From an uncultured Bacteroidia bacterium (lineage in GTDB: Bacteria > Bacteroidota > Bacteroidia > Bacteroidales > Prolixibacteraceae): DNA of 42,694 nt. The stretch lies in assembly GCA_903923905.1 (NCBI GenBank), contig CAIXZH010000031.1:1-42694 (forward strand). The letters run 5' to 3'. Shown piece after piece: positions 18,267 to 27,155 of this stretch; positions within the stretch are counted from its first letter, which is position 1; each line of letters starts with the position of its first letter. The notes beneath the pieces are model-generated. The model had not been told where the DNA came from, ran no database searches, and was given only the letters and a program-made list of their open reading frames with translations. The position numbers and the translations under genes are program-made.

Positions 18267-21200
18267 ATGATGGACAATTCTAAAATTACTTGTATTGTAG
18301 TCGGTGAAGGTAACCTCGCACAAAGGTGCATGGGCATTTTGAAGGAATATGATATTTCGATCCAATCACTGGTCTCAGGTGATGAATGGTTATATGATGC
18401 AAATTCTTTAGAAAGTTTTCCTAAATATCGGAATCTAAGTGATTTATCTGTTTTTGAACCCGTTGATTACATTTTTAGCATAAACAACAGTTTAATCCTT
18501 AAAAAGTCATTCACATCACTGGCAAAAATCATGGCAATCAATTACCATGATGCACCTCTCCCCCGCTATGCCGGGATGTATGCGACCAACTGGGCCATCC
18601 TAAATGGAGAAACCGAACATGGTATTTCGTGGCATGAGGTTGTGGATGAGATAGATGCAGGTGATATCGTAGCGTGTCAAACTGTTCCGGTTTTACCAAA
18701 CGATACTGCACTTTCACTCAATACCCGATGTTTTGAAGCAGCATTAAAATGTTTTGGAGAATTAATGGTTTCCATAGTCGAAAACAAATTAAATCCGGTA
18801 GCACAGAATTTAAATAGTAGAACCTACTATCCCCTGGGTGCCCGCCCTGATGCATTCGGGCTGATTACCCACGATATGGATGCAAAATCAGTGGATAGGT
18901 TAACCCGTGCGACAAATTTCACCCGCTATTATGCCAATGAATTTGCAAATCCGTTGATTTATATTCGACATGAATATTATATTGTACCCAGAACAACAGT
19001 GGTTTTTGATGAAACCGGAATTCCGGGCTATATCGTTGATTTTAAAGAGAAAAGAGGGTTTTATTGTCTTGATGGATTGGTAGTTCCTGATGTTATTTTT
19101 GATAAAAATGGATACCGTGTCAATATTAATCAACTTCTGGAGTTGGGTGAACAATTAACAATTCCCAATAAAAGCCTTACGAACAAAGCTCTCTTCCGGT
19201 TTGAGAAAATGGCCAGATTTGAACCCTACTGGAAAAAGCAACTCTCACAAATGGAGATTCTGGGCTGGCCGATTATCACCGGAATACCCAGCTCTGAAAT
19301 TTTAAAATCAAGCCTCAGTGAACATTTAATGGATCAGCTTGGAAACCTGTTTCCGGAGCACCAAATTGAGGATGTAATATTTTCGGTTTGGATGTTGTAC
19401 TTTATCCGAATTTCCGGGCAATTATCCGGTACACTGGGTTTTATATCAACAGAGTTATCAAAGTTAGAAGAAGGATTGGAAAGTTTTTTTAGTTCATGGC
19501 TTCCTCTGAATGGCACTATTGATGATTCCAATTCTGTCAATGTCGAAATCAAAAAAGTACTAACTACAATTACAAAAATTGAAAAAACTGGAATATTTGT
19601 CCGCACTACCAGAATTCGTTATCCTGAATTGAGGAAAAATTCTACTGATTTCCCAACAGTCATTCTATCAAAGGGTTCACTAAATGATCAATTACAAAAT
19701 AATAAGAGTCTAACCATCTATTTTGAAAATAATGAGTTAATCTATTCCTTGCCGTCAGATTCAAATTATTCAGGGCTTAATACGATTGCAGAAAGTTTTG
19801 AAATGTTTCTTCAAAATCTGGTTGAAACGCCTGAAGTATCTGTCAATCAGCTTGGTCTGGTCTCAGTGAAAAAATCCGAAAAGATAATAGAATCGATTAA
19901 TCACCCCTCTTGTGAACCTGTTATTGTACAGGATGTTATCGATAGTTTTATGCAGGCATCCGCAGAATTTTCGGATAAAACAGCAGTTTTTGATTCCGGG
20001 GTGTCGTACTCATATTCTTCATTTGCAAAGGATATTGAGAATTTATCGGCCCAAATTGGTGCTCAGGGCATTTTACCTGGTCAGATAGTCGCCGTCATTA
20101 TTGGTCGAAATTACAATTACTTTGTTTCAATCATGGCAATCCTGCGGTGTGGAGCATGTTTTCTTCCAATCGATCCAACAATGCCCTCGGAGCGAAAACT
20201 TTTTTTCTGTTCCGATTCTAAAACTTCACTTATTCTGACCGATGATTCAAACTTTGAATTAATTGAAAATATTCAGGTTTTAAATGTTGGAATTGCGTTG
20301 AAGACTCCTGCCGGTAGGCAATTACCTACAATCAGTTATGATCCAGACAGTTTTGCCTATATTATATATACCAGCGGGTCCACCGGAGTACCCAAAGGAG
20401 TTTTGATTTCACGGAGAGCACTGGCCAACTTTATTTCTGGTGCACTTGGATTATATCAGATAACCAGTTATGACTGTGTTTTACAGTTTTCGAGCCTGGC
20501 TTTTGATGCAAGTATTGAGGAGATATTCACCTCATTTTGTACGGGTGCTTCACTCTATTTAAGAACAGCTGAGATGCTTTTGGCAGATGAATTGCTCAGT
20601 TTTTCAATTCAACATCAAATATCAGTCTGGGATTTACCTACAGCATTCTGGAGACAAGTCATTCAGTCTGAGAAGTATATTAATGATACTTTTCCTGAAA
20701 AATTGCGAATAGTTATCATTGGCGGTGAGGCCGTTTCAACAAATGATGTTATTCTTTGGAACAAACGGGAGCCAAATCATAAACTTTTTAATACCTATGG
20801 ACCTACTGAGACAACGGTAGTTGCACTGGCTTATGAAATCAAATACGGATATATCCCTGCGACAACCGTTCCAATCGGCCAACCACTTCCGGGATACAAA
20901 CTTTATATTACAGATAATAATCGCAAAATTGTACCTGAAGGGGTTTCTGGTGAATTACTTGTTGCCGGCGACAGTCTCGCTCTGGGATATCTGAACCGGG
21001 AACCTGAGCAGAGCCGGGCCTTTATCTCATTCCTGACACCTGACAATGGTTTACAGCGCTGTTATTGTACCGGTGATTTGGTTACAGCCGGGAATGATGG
21101 CCTCATTTATTATATGGGCCGCGCGGATTCTCAGGTCAAAATCAGGGGTTATCGCGTGGAACCCGGAGAAATTGAATCGCAAATAGGATCAATGGACGGA

Positions 21201-22568
21201 GTTGAAACCTGTGTAGTGGCAGTTTATACCAACCCATCCGGAGAAAAATCTTTATATGCATTTTATACGGAGAAAGATATATCAACTAATCCACTGGCTA
21301 TTAAAGATGAATTGAAAAAGGTTCTTCCGGCATATATGGTTCCTGAAATGATCCTGAAGGTGGATAAGATCCCGTTAACCAGTAACGGGAAAATTGATAA
21401 AAAAAGTTTAATTGCCAGTGCTAAGGAGAAACTGAGCCAAACAACTCACGAAAGTGTTGAACCAACCAATGACACAGAAGCATTTGTTTTGGATATCTGG
21501 AAAAAAGTTCTTTCAGTTGAAGCAGTGGGCATCGACGATGACTTTTTTGATATGGGAGGTCATTCATTAAAAGCGGTCCAGCTGATGGCCGAAATTAAAA
21601 AACTAAAAGGGATCAACATACCACTCGCATCGTTGATCTCGAACTCCACGGTCCGCACTTTTGCCCCGTTACTTATTTCCAAAACCAAAGATGAGCTATG
21701 GCACTGCTTAGTTCCAATCCGGCCAAATGGAACAAAAACTCCTCTGTTCCTTATTCATGGTGCTGGATTAAATATTCTTCTTTATCAATCATTAACTTAC
21801 CATCTTAAACAAGACCGGCCAATATATGCATTTCAGGCCAAAGGTCTTGACGGCAAAAGTGACCTCGCCGGTAGTATTGAGGAGATGGCAGATGACTATA
21901 TCGAAGAAATCAAAAAAATACTTCCGCAGGGTCCTTATATGCTCCTGGGATTTTCACTGGGAGGATTTATTGCCTATGACATGGCCAAAAAATTGACTAA
22001 TGAGGGCAATAAAGTCATTTTCGCCGGAGTTATTGATTCATTTACCTCCATAGCCCGACATATTCAGTCTCCGGTAAAAAGCATGCTGTTTAATTTTAGA
22101 TCTGCTTTAATTAAGCCATTTTATGTTTTATGGTTATTACTGTTAGCACCCTGGAGTGAAAAACGTCAGCTTTTTCTCAACAAGTATAAAAGTCTCCGTT
22201 TCACTTTAATCTACAATCTGATTAAACTGGGTTTAATGAAAGAAAAAGAGCGAAAGATCATTATCGATGACGGAGTGCCTATGTTTTTATCTGAAAATGT
22301 GGAAATAGTTATGAGCGAGGCACTTTATAAATATCAGCTGGTCCCATCCTCCATTAAACTTGATTTGTTTAAAGCAGGAAAACCAACTTTTTATATCCCT
22401 AACCGGAAGGATTACGGGTGGAACCGATTTGCCGGCAAGGGAGTGATTGTGCATACATTACCAACTGAACATTCCAGGATTTTTGCACCTCCAAACGATA
22501 AACTGTTTGCAGAGATTCTGGATCAAAGAATAGTTGAAGTTGAAGCGGAACTGAAAAACCAAAAATGA
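18267..22568 (+). CDS. NRPS-like protein: formyltransferase - partial C - A - PCP - TE
   Basis: A 1433-residue single-module megaenzyme. Residues 1-300 resemble methionyl-tRNA/UDP-Ara4N formyltransferases, with the catalytic set Asn92-x-His94 (INYHDAPLPRYAG) and Asp130 (DEIDAGDI). Residues about 310-545 look like the second half of a condensation domain (EPYWKKQL start) with no HHxxxDG. The adenylation domain (about 555-1060) has YTSGSTGVPKG (A3), FDASIEE (A4, Asp747), NTYGPTETT (A5), YCTGD and NGKIDKK with catalytic Lys1042 (A10). The carrier domain has GGHS with Ser1100. The C-terminal type I thioesterase has GFSLGG (Ser1230), probable Asp1257 and His1402. It should load one amino acid, possibly formylate it, and release or transfer it through the TE. 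About 108 nt separate it from the beta-helix gene, and the PPTase follows with a 4-nt overlap. Product unknown. Confidence 0.9.
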   Translation: MMDNSKITCIVVGEGNLAQRCMGILKEYDISIQSLVSGDEWLYDANSLESFPKYRNLSDLSVFEPVDYIFSINNSLILKKSFTSLAKIMAINYHDAPLPRYAGMYATNWAILNGETEHGISWHEVVDEIDAGDIVACQTVPVLPNDTALSLNTRCFEAALKCFGELMVSIVENKLNPVAQNLNSRTYYPLGARPDAFGLITHDMDAKSVDRLTRATNFTRYYANEFANPLIYIRHEYYIVPRTTVVFDETGIPGYIVDFKEKRGFYCLDGLVVPDVIFDKNGYRVNINQLLELGEQLTIPNKSLTNKALFRFEKMARFEPYWKKQLSQMEILGWPIITGIPSSEILKSSLSEHLMDQLGNLFPEHQIEDVIFSVWMLYFIRISGQLSGTLGFISTELSKLEEGLESFFSSWLPLNGTIDDSNSVNVEIKKVLTTITKIEKTGIFVRTTRIRYPELRKNSTDFPTVILSKGSLNDQLQNNKSLTIYFENNELIYSLPSDSNYSGLNTIAESFEMFLQNLVETPEVSVNQLGLVSVKKSEKIIESINHPSCEPVIVQDVIDSFMQASAEFSDKTAVFDSGVSYSYSSFAKDIENLSAQIGAQGILPGQIVAVIIGRNYNYFVSIMAILRCGACFLPIDPTMPSERKLFFCSDSKTSLILTDDSNFELIENIQVLNVGIALKTPAGRQLPTISYDPDSFAYIIYTSGSTGVPKGVLISRRALANFISGALGLYQITSYDCVLQFSSLAFDASIEEIFTSFCTGASLYLRTAEMLLADELLSFSIQHQISVWDLPTAFWRQVIQSEKYINDTFPEKLRIVIIGGEAVSTNDVILWNKREPNHKLFNTYGPTETTVVALAYEIKYGYIPATTVPIGQPLPGYKLYITDNNRKIVPEGVSGELLVAGDSLALGYLNREPEQSRAFISFLTPDNGLQRCYCTGDLVTAGNDGLIYYMGRADSQVKIRGYRVEPGEIESQIGSMDGVETCVVAVYTNPSGEKSLYAFYTEKDISTNPLAIKDELKKVLPAYMVPEMILKVDKIPLTSNGKIDKKSLIASAKEKLSQTTHESVEPTNDTEAFVLDIWKKVLSVEAVGIDDDFFDMGGHSLKAVQLMAEIKKLKGINIPLASLISNSTVRTFAPLLISKTKDELWHCLVPIRPNGTKTPLFLIHGAGLNILLYQSLTYHLKQDRPIYAFQAKGLDGKSDLAGSIEEMADDYIEEIKKILPQGPYMLLGFSLGGFIAYDMAKKLTNEGNKVIFAGVIDSFTSIARHIQSPVKSMLFNFRSALIKPFYVLWLLLLAPWSEKRQLFLNKYKSLRFTLIYNLIKLGLMKEKERKIIIDDGVPMFLSENVEIVMSEALYKYQLVPSSIKLDLFKAGKPTFYIPNRKDYGWNRFAGKGVIVHTLPTEHSRIFAPPNDKLFAEILDQRIVEVEAELKNQK

Positions 22569-23242
22569 ACTGGGAAAAGTCAGAAAATATCGCTGAAATC
22601 ATCAGGGTAAAGGATTGTCTGCTGGTTCTTTACGGGACAAGTGCCTGTGCCAATACTCTGCCTGTTATCGAAATCCTTTCTCCTGACGAAATAAGGTATT
22701 CAGAAAGGTTAAAGAATGATCGGCAAAAAGGGACATGGCTATCCTGCAGGTCAACATTACGCCAGATTATGGGATCAGTTCTGAATTTAAACCCTGCAGA
22801 GATTGAATTTAAAAAAGGGAGATTTGGCAAACTTTATGTGGCTGGTTCTAATTTATTTTTTAATGTCAGTCATTCAAGGTCAGCCTTCCTGATCGGTTTC
22901 AATTCAGATGGAAGAATAGGAATCGATATCGAACTGCTGAATGGTTCGGAAGATTTGCCCCTGCTGGTTAGCTATGCTTTTTCTGTAGTCGAATCCAACT
23001 ATTGTCAAAATGGAGCAAACCTGGTCCGTTTTGTTGAAACCTGGACACTGAAGGAGGCATTTCTAAAGGCAACAGGAGTTGGTCTTTTAGATCAGCTAAG
23101 CGGTATTACAGTATTGGGAGGTCTTAAAAATGAGATTACGCAGCATCATTTAAATCACAAATCGTTTGTTTGTCCCAATGGGGAATTCGGAAGCATCGTA
23201 TACAGGAATAAAAAAAAGATCAGGTTCATTCAGATGAGCTGA
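22565..23242 (+). CDS. Sfp-type 4'-phosphopantetheinyl transferase
   Basis: A 225-residue PPTase that would attach the phosphopantetheine arm to Ser1100 of the NRPS-like protein. Mg-binding residues are visible in GIDIE (Asp121, Glu123) and WTLKEAFLKATG (Trp160, Lys163, Glu164), and FNVSHS is the family's substrate-side His motif. The length is normal for the Sfp group. The ATG overlaps the NRPS TGA (ATGA), so the two are translationally coupled and this enzyme is almost certainly dedicated to that carrier domain. Confidence 0.92.
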   Translation: MNWEKSENIAEIIRVKDCLLVLYGTSACANTLPVIEILSPDEIRYSERLKNDRQKGTWLSCRSTLRQIMGSVLNLNPAEIEFKKGRFGKLYVAGSNLFFNVSHSRSAFLIGFNSDGRIGIDIELLNGSEDLPLLVSYAFSVVESNYCQNGANLVRFVETWTLKEAFLKATGVGLLDQLSGITVLGGLKNEITQHHLNHKSFVCPNGEFGSIVYRNKKKIRFIQMS

Positions 23243-23338
23243 TTCGATGTGCCGTCAATCCGTTATTTGACAATTATTTAAAACATATTTATTCTTTAAC
23301 AAGTCACTTTGCCAATAAAATTTAATTTAAACAATGAT

Positions 23339-23346
23339 TATATTTG
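23339..23346 (+). promoter_or_regulatory. Bacteroidota-type -7 box before ugd
   Basis: TATATTTG matches the TAnnTTTG -7 consensus, with its last base 31 nt before the ugd ATG. A TTTG at 23308-23311 is the only -33 candidate, but its 27-nt spacing is longer than usual. The box falls in a 135-nt gap, so ugd may begin a new transcription unit. Confidence 0.45.
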
Positions 23347-23377
23347 CTTATTAATTTAGAACTAATTCCGTAATATT

Positions 23378-24703
23378 ATGAAAGTCGCAATTGTAGGAAG
23401 TGGATACGTAGGTCTTGTAACCGGAACTTGCTTCGCTGAAGTAGGGATTGAAGTAATGTGTGTTGACGTCGACACCCGAAAAATAGAGAATTTGAAAAAC
23501 GGAATTATTCCAATTTATGAGCCGGGCCTTGAAGATATGGTTCACCGGAACATGAAAAAAGGAAGATTACAGTTTACAACGAATATCTCTGAAGCTCTGG
23601 TAGATTGCGAAGTGTTGTTTACTGCTGTAGGAACACCTCCTGACAAAGATGGAAGTGCTGATCTTCAGTACGTTTTAAGTGTAGCCCGTGATTGTGGCAG
23701 AAACATGAAAGACTACCTGTTGATCGTGACTAAAAGTACAGTTCCTGTGGGTACTGCTCAAAAAGTAAGACAGGCATTACAGGAAGAACTGGATAAAAGA
23801 GGTGTGAATATCCCCTTTGATGTGGCATCAAATCCTGAGTTTTTAAAAGAAGGCGCGGCTATTGACGATTTTCTGAAACCCGATCGCATCGTGGTTGGTC
23901 TCGATTCTCCGCGGGCCGAAGAGCTGATGAAAAGCCTCTATAAACCGTTTACTTTGAATGGACATCCAATTATTTTCATGGATATTACCTCCGCTGAAAT
24001 GACTAAATATGCTGCAAATTCAATGCTGGCCACCAAGATCAGTTTTATGAACGATATCGCCAATCTGTGCGAGATTGTTGGTGCTGACATTAATATGGTT
24101 CGTAAAGGAATTGGATCTGATTCAAGAATAGGAAATAAGTTTATTTATCCCGGGATCGGTTATGGCGGATCTTGTTTCCCCAAAGATGTAAAAGCATTGA
24201 TACATACCGCGGAAGATTTTGATTACGAATTAAGGGTTCTTAAGGCGGTAGAGGCAGTCAACATGGATCAGAAATCAGTGCTTTACAATAAAATAATGAA
24301 GTACTTCAAAGGTGATATAAATGGTAAAACTGTGGCTATCTGGGGATTATCCTTTAAACCTCAAACCGATGATATGCGTGAAGCTCCTTCACTGGTAATT
24401 ATAAAGAAATTACTGGACGCCGGTGCTATGGTTAAGGTGTATGACCCCGTTGCCATGAAAGAGGCAAAACACACCCTGGGCGAAACCGTCACCTACGCAG
24501 AAGATCAGTATGAAGCACTGATCGATGCCGATTGTCTGCTTCTGGTTACAGAATGGCCCGAATTTAAGGTTCCAAATTTCAATATTGTTAAAAAATTACT
24601 AAATGCTCCGGTTATTTTCGACGGCAGAAATATCTACGAAATTGAAGAAATGAAACGCAAAGGGTTTGACTACTTCTGCATCGGAATTGATACAACCAAA
24701 TAA
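23378..24703 (+). CDS. ugd: UDP-glucose 6-dehydrogenase
   Basis: A 441-residue enzyme that oxidises UDP-glucose to UDP-glucuronate with two NAD+. It has the N-terminal Rossmann motif [15 protein letters not shown] and STVPVGT loops, NPEFLKEG, and the catalytic Cys266 in [13 protein letters not shown]. The C-terminal domain has [17 protein letters not shown]. Length and motifs are complete. UDP-GlcA would feed the EPS directly or pass to the decarboxylase encoded next. Confidence 0.96.
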   Translation: MKVAIVGSGYVGLVTGTCFAEVGIEVMCVDVDTRKIENLKNGIIPIYEPGLEDMVHRNMKKGRLQFTTNISEALVDCEVLFTAVGTPPDKDGSADLQYVLSVARDCGRNMKDYLLIVTKSTVPVGTAQKVRQALQEELDKRGVNIPFDVASNPEFLKEGAAIDDFLKPDRIVVGLDSPRAEELMKSLYKPFTLNGHPIIFMDITSAEMTKYAANSMLATKISFMNDIANLCEIVGADINMVRKGIGSDSRIGNKFIYPGIGYGGSCFPKDVKALIHTAEDFDYELRVLKAVEAVNMDQKSVLYNKIMKYFKGDINGKTVAIWGLSFKPQTDDMREAPSLVIIKKLLDAGAMVKVYDPVAMKEAKHTLGETVTYAEDQYEALIDADCLLLVTEWPEFKVPNFNIVKKLLNAPVIFDGRNIYEIEEMKRKGFDYFCIGIDTTK

Positions 24704-24727
24704 TTATTATTTCCAATTTTGACAATA

Positions 24728-24755
24728 CCGGAACCTGCTCGTTGGAGCAGACCGG
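24728..24755 (+). terminator. Hairpin between ugd and the decarboxylase gene
   Basis: A perfect 6-bp stem CTGCTC/GAGCAG with loop GTTG, extended by an outer CCGG pairing across a small bulge. It is followed only by TTTACTTTA, not a clean T-run. It may be a weak terminator or processing site lowering downstream expression in the 76-nt ugd-uxs gap. Confidence 0.35.
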
Positions 24756-24779
24756 TTTACTTTAAAAACCAACTGGATC

Positions 24780-25718
24780 ATGATTAGAAAAAAGGTATTA
24801 GTTACCGGAGGAGCCGGGTTTGTTGGATCACATCTTTGTGACCGGCTTCTGAAGGAGGGAAATGAAGTAGTTTGTCTGGATAATTACTTCACCGGGCAAA
24901 AGCAAAACATTGTTCATTTGCTGCCTAATCCGTTCTTTGAATTGATTAGGCATGATGTGACCATGCCATTCTTTATCGAAGTAGATGAAATCTTCAATCT
25001 GGCATGCCCTGCCTCACCTGTTCATTATCAGTATAATGCCATCAAGACGATGAAAACCTCGGTGATGGGGGCCATTAACATGCTGGGACTTGCCAAACGG
25101 ATAAGAGCGAAGATTTTACAGGCTTCTACCAGTGAAGTTTATGGTGATCCCCAAATCCATCCACAAATTGAAAGTTATTGGGGACACGTAAACCCGATTG
25201 GTGAGCGGTCATGTTATGATGAAGGAAAGCGATCTGCAGAGACCCTCTTCGTTAATTACCACAAACAAAATAATGTTAAAATCAAAATAATCCGGATCTT
25301 CAATACCTATGGTCCGAGGATGCATCCCCATGACGGAAGGGTGGTATCCAATTTTATCGTGCAAGCTTTACAGGGCCAGGATATAACCATTTATGGAGAC
25401 GGTCAGCAAACCCGCAGTTTTCAATACGTGGATGATCTTGTTGAAGGGATGATCCGAATGATGGCCTCGCGTGATGAATTTACTGGTCCTGTCAATATTG
25501 GCAATCCTAACGAATTTACGATACTCCAGTTGGCAGAACTGGTTATCAAACTTACCAACTCCAAATCAAAAATTATCCGGATGCCACTGCCGCCTGATGA
25601 TCCGGCACAACGCCAACCCAACATCAACTTGGCTAAAAAAGAATTGGACTGGGAACCGAAAATTCAACTCAATGAAGGGCTGATAAAAACCATTGATTAT
25701 TTTGCCTCAATTATCTGA
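24780..25718 (+). CDS. UDP-glucuronate decarboxylase (UDP-xylose synthase type)
   Basis: A 312-residue extended SDR enzyme. It has the NAD-binding [10 protein letters not shown], the characteristic [12 protein letters not shown] segment, [11 protein letters not shown], and the catalytic Tyr146-x3-Lys150 (SCYDEGKR), with [10 protein letters not shown] and the C-terminal substrate loop. These motifs are specific for the UXS group, which converts UDP-GlcA to UDP-xylose via a 4-keto intermediate. Following ugd, it implies a xylose or related pentose residue in the polymer. The ATG lies just after the hairpin at 24728-24755. Confidence 0.93.
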   Translation: MIRKKVLVTGGAGFVGSHLCDRLLKEGNEVVCLDNYFTGQKQNIVHLLPNPFFELIRHDVTMPFFIEVDEIFNLACPASPVHYQYNAIKTMKTSVMGAINMLGLAKRIRAKILQASTSEVYGDPQIHPQIESYWGHVNPIGERSCYDEGKRSAETLFVNYHKQNNVKIKIIRIFNTYGPRMHPHDGRVVSNFIVQALQGQDITIYGDGQQTRSFQYVDDLVEGMIRMMASRDEFTGPVNIGNPNEFTILQLAELVIKLTNSKSKIIRMPLPPDDPAQRQPNINLAKKELDWEPKIQLNEGLIKTIDYFASII

Positions 25719-25790
25719 AAACTGACAGGATTTCATTCATATAAACATAATTTGTCTTGTTAATAATGAGATTTTTGATACAAATGGAAT

Positions 25791-25860
25791 CGAAGATCAG
25801 CGAAGCGAATAGCCATGGTGGAATATTCATCTTCGGTTTGTGATTTTTCAACCATGGCTA
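25791..25860 (+). promoter_or_regulatory. Two interleaved inverted repeats in the rfbD leader
   Basis: A perfect 10-bp pair (TAGCCATGGT at 25810-25819, ACCATGGCTA at 25851-25860) overlaps a 7-bp pair (CGAAGAT at 25791-25797, ATCTTCG at 25829-25835). The arms alternate, so the two hairpins would be mutually exclusive or form a pseudoknot. They lie in the 172-nt gap before rfbD, ending 30 nt before its ATG. This could be a leader switch, or an operator if bound as DNA. No known riboswitch was recognised. Confidence 0.45.
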
Positions 25861-25890
25861 CTTCATCTGTTATAATTTAATAGTTTGAAA

Positions 25891-26748
25891 ATGAAAATCC
25901 TAGTAACCGGTTCAAATGGTCAGTTGGGAAATGAAATTCGGGTCCTGGCAAAAGACTACCCTGATTACGAATTCATTTATACAGATATTGATGAACTCGA
26001 TATTACTGATCCACAGAAAGTTGATTTATTTTGTGCAACCAACAAACCTCACGTGATCATAAACTGTGCAGCCTATACTGCTGTGGATAAAGCAGAATCA
26101 GATGATTCAACTGCTTATCTGATTAACGCAACTGCTGTTGAAAATCTTTCCAGATCAGCAACTGGTATAGATGCACTAATGGTTCATGTCTCAACGGACT
26201 ATGTTTTTGACGGGAAAACATGGATTCCCTATAGCGAGACCGATCAAACGAATCCACAATCTGTTTATGGAACCAGTAAACTGGCCGGGGAAGAAGCAGT
26301 TCTGCACTATGCCGGAAAGGGGATCATATTGCGGACTTCCTGGCTTTATTCAGCATTTGGAAATAACTTCGTGAAAACGATGATCAAATATGGAACTGAA
26401 CGTGAGGAACTTAAAGTGGTTTTCGACCAGGTTGGAACTCCAACATATGCCAGAGATCTTGCTAAGGTAATCCTTGACATAATACCATTGTCCATCCAAA
26501 AATCCGGAGTCAACCTGTTCCACTATTCCAACGAAGGAGTTACAAGTTGGTTCGATTTTGCCCAAACAATTATCACTTTTTCAGGCATTAATTGCAGGGT
26601 AATGCCAATCCTGACCAAAGATTATCTGGTTAGCGCTGTAAGACCATGCTTTAGTGTACTTAATAAATCAAAAATTAAAGAGACATTCAATCTTACTATC
26701 CCCTATTGGAGTGAAAGTGTGAACGATTGTATTCGGAGACTCAAATAA
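25891..26748 (+). CDS. rfbD: dTDP-4-dehydrorhamnose reductase
   Basis: A 285-residue SDR enzyme catalysing the last step of dTDP-L-rhamnose synthesis. It has GSNGQLGNEI at the NAD(P)H site, INCAAYTAVDKAE, VSTDYVFDG, and catalytic Tyr126-x3-Lys130 (VYGTSKLAGE), then RTSWLYS. The ATG at 25891 is preferred over a TTG 6 nt upstream because the family begins MKILVTG. The partner genes rfbA, rfbB and rfbC are not in the window, so they must be elsewhere, unless this copy makes a related deoxysugar. Confidence 0.93.
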   Translation: MKILVTGSNGQLGNEIRVLAKDYPDYEFIYTDIDELDITDPQKVDLFCATNKPHVIINCAAYTAVDKAESDDSTAYLINATAVENLSRSATGIDALMVHVSTDYVFDGKTWIPYSETDQTNPQSVYGTSKLAGEEAVLHYAGKGIILRTSWLYSAFGNNFVKTMIKYGTEREELKVVFDQVGTPTYARDLAKVILDIIPLSIQKSGVNLFHYSNEGVTSWFDFAQTIITFSGINCRVMPILTKDYLVSAVRPCFSVLNKSKIKETFNLTIPYWSESVNDCIRRLK

Positions 26749-26771
26749 CAAACAAATTAAATTTTAATCAT

Positions 26772-27119
26772 ATGGCCGTAATTGACTGGGCTCAGTTCAA
26801 TGATAATTTTCAATATTATGACAAATCAATCATCATTGAAGTTATTAATCTGTTCTTTGAAGAATATGAACCACGAATCAGTACTCTTCAAAAAAACATC
26901 GATGAAAAGGATTTCACCTCCTTGGCTTTTAATGCTCATAGCCTTAAAAGCGTGATATCTAATTATATGGCGCCCAGTGCTCTTGAAATTACCCGTAAAT
27001 TGGAAGAATTAGGTAAGAATCAAACTACTGAAGGATTGAATGAAGTTTTTTCAAGATTGAAAAGTATTACCCTGGAATTACTTTTGGAATTGAAAGATTA
27101 TGTTCGTAATTTGGGATAA
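26772..27119 (+). CDS. Stand-alone HPt (histidine phosphotransfer) protein
   Basis: A 115-residue helical protein with the HPt core: a preceding helix (FFEEYEPRISTLQKNI), the phosphorylated His56 in AHSLKS, and a following helix with EITRKLEELGK. The usual AHxLKG has Ser instead of Gly. The ATG at 26772 (MAVIDW) is chosen over an upstream TTG that would overlap rfbD. It is the only HPt in the window and a natural carrier between REC2 of the hybrid kinase at 8155 and an unseen response regulator. It begins 23 nt after rfbD and ends the EPS locus. Confidence 0.82.
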   Translation: MAVIDWAQFNDNFQYYDKSIIIEVINLFFEEYEPRISTLQKNIDEKDFTSLAFNAHSLKSVISNYMAPSALEITRKLEELGKNQTTEGLNEVFSRLKSITLELLLELKDYVRNLG

Positions 27120-27155
27120 TGAATTGGCTATTGTGATTTGAATTATGGTATTTCC

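Noticed and set aside
25810-25860. Inverted repeat as ends of a small mobile element
   Set aside because: Only 31 nt lie between the arms, there is no transposase and no flanking target duplication was seen.
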